Source of the DNA: Treponema sp.
GTDB taxonomy: Bacteria; Spirochaetota; Spirochaetia; Treponematales; Treponemataceae
Assembly (NCBI GenBank): GCA_016281495.1
Contig: JAEEIU010000015.1
Coordinates: forward strand, 62,001-126,000
DNA length: 64,000 bases
Direction: 5' to 3'
Under the pieces are notes generated by a model. The model was given only the letters and a program-made list of their open reading frames with translations. It made no database searches and was not told the origin of the DNA. Shown in pieces: positions 60,471 to 64,000 of the stretch (position 1 is its first letter; each line of letters opens with the position of its first letter). The translations under genes and the position numbers were made by a program.

Positions 60471-61928
60471 TTAGCGGTACTGGACCTCGGTTCCGCTAGG
60501 CATTACATAGATTTCTACGCGTCGGTTCAGGGCACGTCCTTCTGCTGTATTGTTGTCTCCAACAGGATTGGTTCCACCATAGCCATACCAGCTGAACAGA
60601 TTCTTTGGAAGACCTTCTGCAATAAGTGCGTTGACAATTGACTCTGCACGCTCTTCACTCAGTTTCTGCTGGCCGTTTGGTTTGTTTACATCTGCAGTAT
60701 GTCCGTTTACCCTAATCGTGTAGTCACCGTCAGCAATGAAAGACTTGATCTTTTCCGCAATCTCCTTGATGCGGGGACGTTCACCAGGCAAAAGCTCCGA
60801 TGAGTCTGCAATAAAGCGGAGGTCATTTACCGTGAACCTTACGCCTTTTGGTGTGTCATCGATGTCGGTAGGATCTATCTTGGATTCATCAACTGTCTTT
60901 TCAAGCTTTGTGTAACTGAGGTAATATCCAATATCCTTTTTGGGTGTCTTTACTGTGTATGAAAGCTGGTCGTCGTCCAAAAGGATAACAACCTTTCCCT
61001 GCTTCAATAATTCAAGGTTCTGGGGGATTGTCGTGATGCGAAGGTAGTCCTCGTATGAGATGACTGGATCACAGCGGTTTACGCCATAGACTTCCCTTGC
61101 CTTAATCCACAGAGGATCGTTTCCGGCCCTTTCGGTCTTTTTGTTGCTGCCCTGACCCTTCATATAGTCCACGATTCCCTTTGTCTTTGCCACGGAAGAT
61201 GATACCATGTTACGCTCGTATACCAGAGTCATGTCCTGGTTCCAGATTTTTGGGAAAAGGCATGGGGCTACCTTGGATTTTACGTGTTCACCGTGTACAG
61301 GAAGCAGGCCGCGTGCGTCGATTACGATTCCCGAATATGCGCGGGATGAAATGCGGTCGATTGGCTTTTCCTGAACATATGGGGTATTGTGCTTTACCAG
61401 AAGTGAGCCTATCTGCTTAAGGTCGATTGTATGGGTTGTCTTTAGGTTGTTTGATGCGTTTACGAAATATGGCGGAGTTTTCTTGCTGTTGTCGATGATG
61501 CGTGTGAGTGCGTCCAGCGTGAGTTTTCCGTCCAAAACCAGGTCACCGATGGTGTTTGTGTCGTCTGCATAAAGGGCAAGAAGGGGGTCCTTTACCAAAA
61601 CAGGAAGTTCCATCTGGATTCTGTTCAATGAAACGGCTTTTCCGCTTGGCATTGGAATTCCTGCTTTTACCACGTCCAGGGTCACGTCGGAAACCAGGGC
61701 ATTCTTGCTCCAGTCAACACGGCTTGTGGAACTCATCAGGGAACGTTCAGGGTCCAGGTCTGCGCTTGCGTATGCCGACTGTTCAGCCTCCTGAACCTCG
61801 TTATATGTAAATCCTTCAGCAAGATACTGAGAATAGTATTCAATATCATCTGCGTCTGTACCTGCAAATACGGATAATCCTGCTGCCATAAAGATCAGGA
61901 TGGAAACAACTGTAATTTTTTTAACCAT
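60471..61928 (-). CDS. OmpA-family outer-envelope protein
   Basis: A signal peptide (MVKKITVVSILIFMAAGLSV) is followed by about 320 residues of unknown fold and a C-terminal OmpA domain (FIADSSELLPGERPRIKEIA, IRVNGHTADVN, LSEERAESIVNALIAEG, YGYGGTNPVGDN, RALNRRVEIYV) that should bind peptidoglycan. The start is at 61928, behind AGGGG; the frame continues 129 nt upstream only through a repeat. The lytic transglycosylase gene lies just upstream, so both act on the cell wall. Confidence 0.88.
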   Translation of the reverse strand: MVKKITVVSILIFMAAGLSVFAGTDADDIEYYSQYLAEGFTYNEVQEAEQSAYASADLDPERSLMSSTSRVDWSKNALVSDVTLDVVKAGIPMPSGKAVSLNRIQMELPVLVKDPLLALYADDTNTIGDLVLDGKLTLDALTRIIDNSKKTPPYFVNASNNLKTTHTIDLKQIGSLLVKHNTPYVQEKPIDRISSRAYSGIVIDARGLLPVHGEHVKSKVAPCLFPKIWNQDMTLVYERNMVSSSVAKTKGIVDYMKGQGSNKKTERAGNDPLWIKAREVYGVNRCDPVISYEDYLRITTIPQNLELLKQGKVVILLDDDQLSYTVKTPKKDIGYYLSYTKLEKTVDESKIDPTDIDDTPKGVRFTVNDLRFIADSSELLPGERPRIKEIAEKIKSFIADGDYTIRVNGHTADVNKPNGQQKLSEERAESIVNALIAEGLPKNLFSWYGYGGTNPVGDNNTAEGRALNRRVEIYVMPSGTEVQYR

Positions 61929-61960
61929 AAAACGTAATCCCCTAATAAAATATTGCCGGA

Positions 61961-62022
61961 AGTCATTCCGAACTTGATTCGGAATCTCTGTAAAAAGATG
62001 CTGAAACGAGTCCAGCATGACA
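61961..62022. repeat. TGTCAT/ATGACA-ended intergenic repeat, copy 3
   Basis: AGTCATTCCGAACTTGATTCGGAATC and TGCTGAAACGAGTCCAGCATGACA form two hairpins within the inverted ends. It lies between the lytic transglycosylase and OmpA genes. Confidence 0.7.
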
Positions 62023-62037
62023 ATCGGACAAAATACC

Positions 62038-63501
62038 TTATTTGAATATCGGCACAATCAGCTTCTTTCCTATAGATAAAATCCCATTTTCGCTGATTGA
62101 ATTGGCGTCACACAGGTCTTTTACGGTAACCCCGTATTTTCGTGAAATTCCCCACAGGGAATCCCCTTTTACTACGGTATGGATTATCGCGTCCTTTGCA
62201 ACACCCATTTTCTTGAGTTTTTCTTCAACTCCCTCGGCCGTTCCCTTGGGAAGCCTTACCTTATAAACCTCTCCGGCGGGCGTACAGTTACGGAAAAGTG
62301 CAAGATTCAGCTGTTTTATCGTGTCTTTTTTGACCCCAGAGGCCTCTGCAAGCTGTCCAAAGCTTATCATGGCACTGGTGGTGATGTAGTCGAATTCCTC
62401 TACCGGCAGGTCTTTTATGAGCTCATTTGCTTCCTTGATGTCCGTGGCACCGTAATATTCGGCGTTTTCTATGATGTCGGCTATGGCAAGGAGCCTTGGG
62501 ACGTATTGGGATGACTGTTGGTTCAGGATTCCGTTTTCGGCAAGGTACCAGAAGTCTTTTCCCGGATTTTCCCTTAGGATTCTGGACATTGCACCCGCGC
62601 CGCAGTTATATGCCGCAAGTGCAAGCGCCCAGTCACCAAATGTCTTGTAGTTTTCCGTGAGCTTTAGGATTGCCATGTCGGTGGATTTCCAGCCGTCGCG
62701 CCTGTCGTCAAACCATGTGCTCTTTTTGAGGAGCGGTTTCATGGAATTTTCCATAAATTGCCAAATTCCTGTTGCCCCAGAACGGGATACTGCCGTGGGA
62801 ACGTAGTTTGACTCAACTATCGGCAGGTACTGGAGGTACAGCGGAAGCCCCTTTTCCGTAAGCTGCTGTATGATGTAAGGCCTGTATGGGACCGAGTTTT
62901 TTAGCGATTCTATGAGGAGTTTTCGTCCGTGTGCGCCAAGGTACTGGTTCCGGTATTTTTCCGTAAGCTCATGGTCAACGCCCGAAAGCCCGATTTCCTT
63001 TCGTTTTATGCCGTTTTTCTCTGATTCTTCTTCCTGTGAGACAAATTCCGTTTCTGTCATGCCTTCGTTCTGTATGTTTCCGGCCGCTTCTTCAATACCT
63101 GCCGCCAATTCCTGTTCCATGGCGTATGTGTCCGTGGAGGAAGCCGCATCCGGGGAAGTTTCGTCTGTTGCGACTGTGGCAGAAGGGGTGTCATCATCAA
63201 TATCTGGAATCTGTTCTTCTATGACTGTTTCTTCTGTAGAAAGTGCCTCCTCTTCAAATGGAAGTGGGGGAGGAAGCTCTTCCTTTGTGTTCTTGCTGTC
63301 TTTTTTATTCTTTGCCGTCGTCTTGTCTGTTGACTTTGTTGTAGTCTTGTCTGTTGACTTTGTTGTAGTCTTGTCTGTTGACTTTGTTGTAGTCTTGTCT
63401 GTTGACTTTGTTGTAGTCTTGCTTGAAGTGCCTGCCGCTGATGCAAAAAAGCTTGTTCCTATTAAAAATGCACACAAAACCGTCTTGAACTTAAAACCCA
63501 T
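62038..63501 (-). CDS. Membrane-bound lytic transglycosylase with LysM (MltD-like)
   Basis: A signal peptide (FKTVLCAFLIGTSFFASAAG) precedes four KSTDKTTT repeats, an acidic linker and a goose-lysozyme-like SLT domain: LPIVESNYVPTAVSRSGATG has the catalytic Glu (ES), and ALAAYNCGAGAM and the Q-S-X-YVPRLLA segment complete it. The C-terminal 45 residues are a LysM domain (HTVVKGDSLWGISRKYGV). It cleaves peptidoglycan in the periplasm. The start at 63501 is preferred to the upstream TTG because the signal peptide begins there, though no good ribosome binding site is seen. Confidence 0.9.
   Translation of the reverse strand: MGFKFKTVLCAFLIGTSFFASAAGTSSKTTTKSTDKTTTKSTDKTTTKSTDKTTTKSTDKTTAKNKKDSKNTKEELPPPLPFEEEALSTEETVIEEQIPDIDDDTPSATVATDETSPDAASSTDTYAMEQELAAGIEEAAGNIQNEGMTETEFVSQEEESEKNGIKRKEIGLSGVDHELTEKYRNQYLGAHGRKLLIESLKNSVPYRPYIIQQLTEKGLPLYLQYLPIVESNYVPTAVSRSGATGIWQFMENSMKPLLKKSTWFDDRRDGWKSTDMAILKLTENYKTFGDWALALAAYNCGAGAMSRILRENPGKDFWYLAENGILNQQSSQYVPRLLAIADIIENAEYYGATDIKEANELIKDLPVEEFDYITTSAMISFGQLAEASGVKKDTIKQLNLALFRNCTPAGEVYKVRLPKGTAEGVEEKLKKMGVAKDAIIHTVVKGDSLWGISRKYGVTVKDLCDANSISENGILSIGKKLIVPIFK
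63320..63415 (-). repeat. Four 24-bp tandem repeats in the transglycosylase gene
   Basis: Perfect units at 63320-63343, 63344-63367, 63368-63391 and 63392-63415, coding KSTDKTTT. A fifth begins and diverges. The number is likely to change by slippage, altering linker length without shifting frame. Confidence 0.93.
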
Positions 63502-63598
63502 AAAAAACCCATAGTCATGAAAAGGATGATTTAAGTATAGTTTATTATTCAATTTTATTCTATAGTTAGAAAGATGAAAGTGGAAAACTGAGGGAGTG

Positions 63599-63632
63599 TT
63601 GTCACGCGGATTCGAAAAAACTACGTTTTTTC
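63599..63632 (+). repeat. TTGTCACGCGGATTCG-hairpin repeat, copy 2
   Basis: TTGTCACGCGGATTCG (63599-63614) is followed by AAAAAA-CTACG-TTTTTT, giving GAAAAAA/TTTTTTC arms around the same CTACG loop as at 47888-47921. Confidence 0.75.
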
Positions 63633-63715
63633 TTTAAAAAAGTGTGCAGTCTGCTCTAATGAAATACTATGGTGAAAGTTGAGGAACACACGGATTCGGG
63701 AATGAAAGGTAGGAT

Positions 63716-63946
63716 TTATGCTGCTACTGAATAGTCTATTACTGACAGTTGTTCCATGCGTTTTTTTGCTTCGGCAATAATTTCTTCCAGTCGTTTTACT
63801 ACGTCACCGGTAAAATGAATTTCATCACACATTTCACATTTGTAACAGGGAATGTTTCTGATTACAAGTACGCCGTTATCAAGTTCAATGGCTTCTGTAG
63901 TAGTGCTTGCATAAGTTTCATGTGCACATCTCATACATTTCATCAT
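63716..63946 (-). CDS. MqsA/YgiT-type zinc-finger antitoxin
   Basis: A 76-residue protein with two Cys pairs, CMRC and CYKCEMC, that form the YgiT/MqsA N-terminal zinc finger, followed by FTGDVVKRLEEIIAEAKKRM, the start of the linker helix. It lacks the C-terminal helix-turn-helix of MqsA, so it matches the short antitoxins paired with DUF4258-type toxins. AAGGGGG precedes the ATG by 4-5 nt. The end of a probable toxin gene overlaps its start. Confidence 0.8.
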   Translation of the reverse strand: MMKCMRCAHETYASTTTEAIELDNGVLVIRNIPCYKCEMCDEIHFTGDVVKRLEEIIAEAKKRMEQLSVIDYSVAA

Positions 63947-63999
63947 TTTGCCCCCTTTCGTGTTTTTAAGTCATCTTCCCATTTGTCAGTGTCGGGTAT
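63943..63999 (-). CDS. C-terminal end of a DUF4258-type toxin (partial)
   Basis: The frame from the window edge reads IPDTDKWEDDLKTRKGAK and stops at 63945-63943, inside the antitoxin start codon region. P-D-X-D-K-W-E-D-D-X-K-T-R is the usual ending of DUF4258 toxins encoded before YgiT-type antitoxins. Only 18 residues are in the window. Confidence 0.6.
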   Translation of the reverse strand: MPDTDKWEDDLKTRKGAK

Positions 64000-64000
64000 G

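Noticed and set aside
61929..62057. N-terminal extension of the OmpA-family protein
   Set aside because: These codons come from the TGTCAT-type repeat; the signal peptide and AGGGG site place the start at 61928.
63320..63415. Possible CRISPR array
   Set aside because: The 24-bp units are directly adjacent without spacers and are in frame within a gene.
62912..63514. A 200-codon open frame opposite the lytic transglycosylase gene
   Set aside because: It mirrors the tandem repeats and acidic linker of the real gene, has no ribosome binding site, and its residues show the Ser/Val bias of an antisense frame.

Overview
The window looks like a chromosome segment of a Treponema-type spirochaete. 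The basis is inference from gene content and style: many lipoproteins with short lipoboxes, Mgl/Ytf-type sugar-binding proteins, a long family-unknown protein of a type I associate with spirochaetes, Rex and M48-type proteins, moderate GC, and dispersed GC-rich and TGTCAT-ended intergenic repeats. No ribosomal or marker sequence is present to fix the species.

Layout. 1-12.2 kb is mostly housekeeping: a partial lipoprotein, metK, an extended ChvE-like sugar-binding protein, an acyltransferase-like gene, rsmE, rsmG, a CBM48 protein, a ModF-like double ABC protein, a GT4 glycosyltransferase and secreted proteins of unknown function. 12.2-15.9 kb is an A+T-rich cassette and the most unusual part: a divergent XRE regulator, a precursor peptide with four 13-residue Cys/Gly repeats, a radical SAM/SPASM enzyme with an N-terminal PqqD-like region, a zinc-ribbon TM2 membrane protein, an M48 metallopeptidase with a zinc ribbon, and a second XRE gene behind a consensus promoter. 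I read this as a RiPP (modified peptide) locus of a type I cannot name. Each regulator gene adjoins a set of three evenly spaced operator-like sites.

16-30 kb holds a zinc-motif membrane protein, a SUMF1-like protein, a MntA/HepT-like nucleotidyltransferase-HEPN pair flanked by hairpin repeats, serA-serC-rex (with two Rex boxes), dnaX-ybaB-recR, an Asp-box lipoprotein, an AraC regulator and membrane/hypothetical proteins. 30-39.4 kb is a sugar uptake and sensing unit: a binding protein, ATPase and two permeases of the YtfQRT-YjfF type, convergent with a YesN/YesM two-component system and a YtfQ-like sensor lipoprotein. 39.4-42.3 kb has an ABC-F protein with a possible attenuator leader, a CAT-anticodon tRNA and a small-gene/GNAT pair. 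42.3-50 kb is a type I restriction-modification operon (hsdM, an unknown gene, hsdS, a Phd-type antitoxin, hsdR) with a truncated RelE/ParE-type toxin between antitoxin and hsdR, then a TIGR01212-type radical SAM gene. 50-64 kb carries lipoproteins, an M30-like peptidase, an M29 aminopeptidase, an ABC ATPase, a response regulator and hybrid kinase, an Mbeg1-like hydrolase, an OmpA-family protein, a lytic transglycosylase with LysM, and an MqsA-type antitoxin with the end of its partner.

Recurring themes are leaderless-looking promoters (-10 box 6-8 nt from the ATG at dnaX, the AraC gene, its divergent neighbour, the sensor lipoprotein and probably hsdM), several toxin-antitoxin modules, and repeat families whose hairpin arms differ while staying complementary. 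All functions are assigned by reading motifs; no database search was run.
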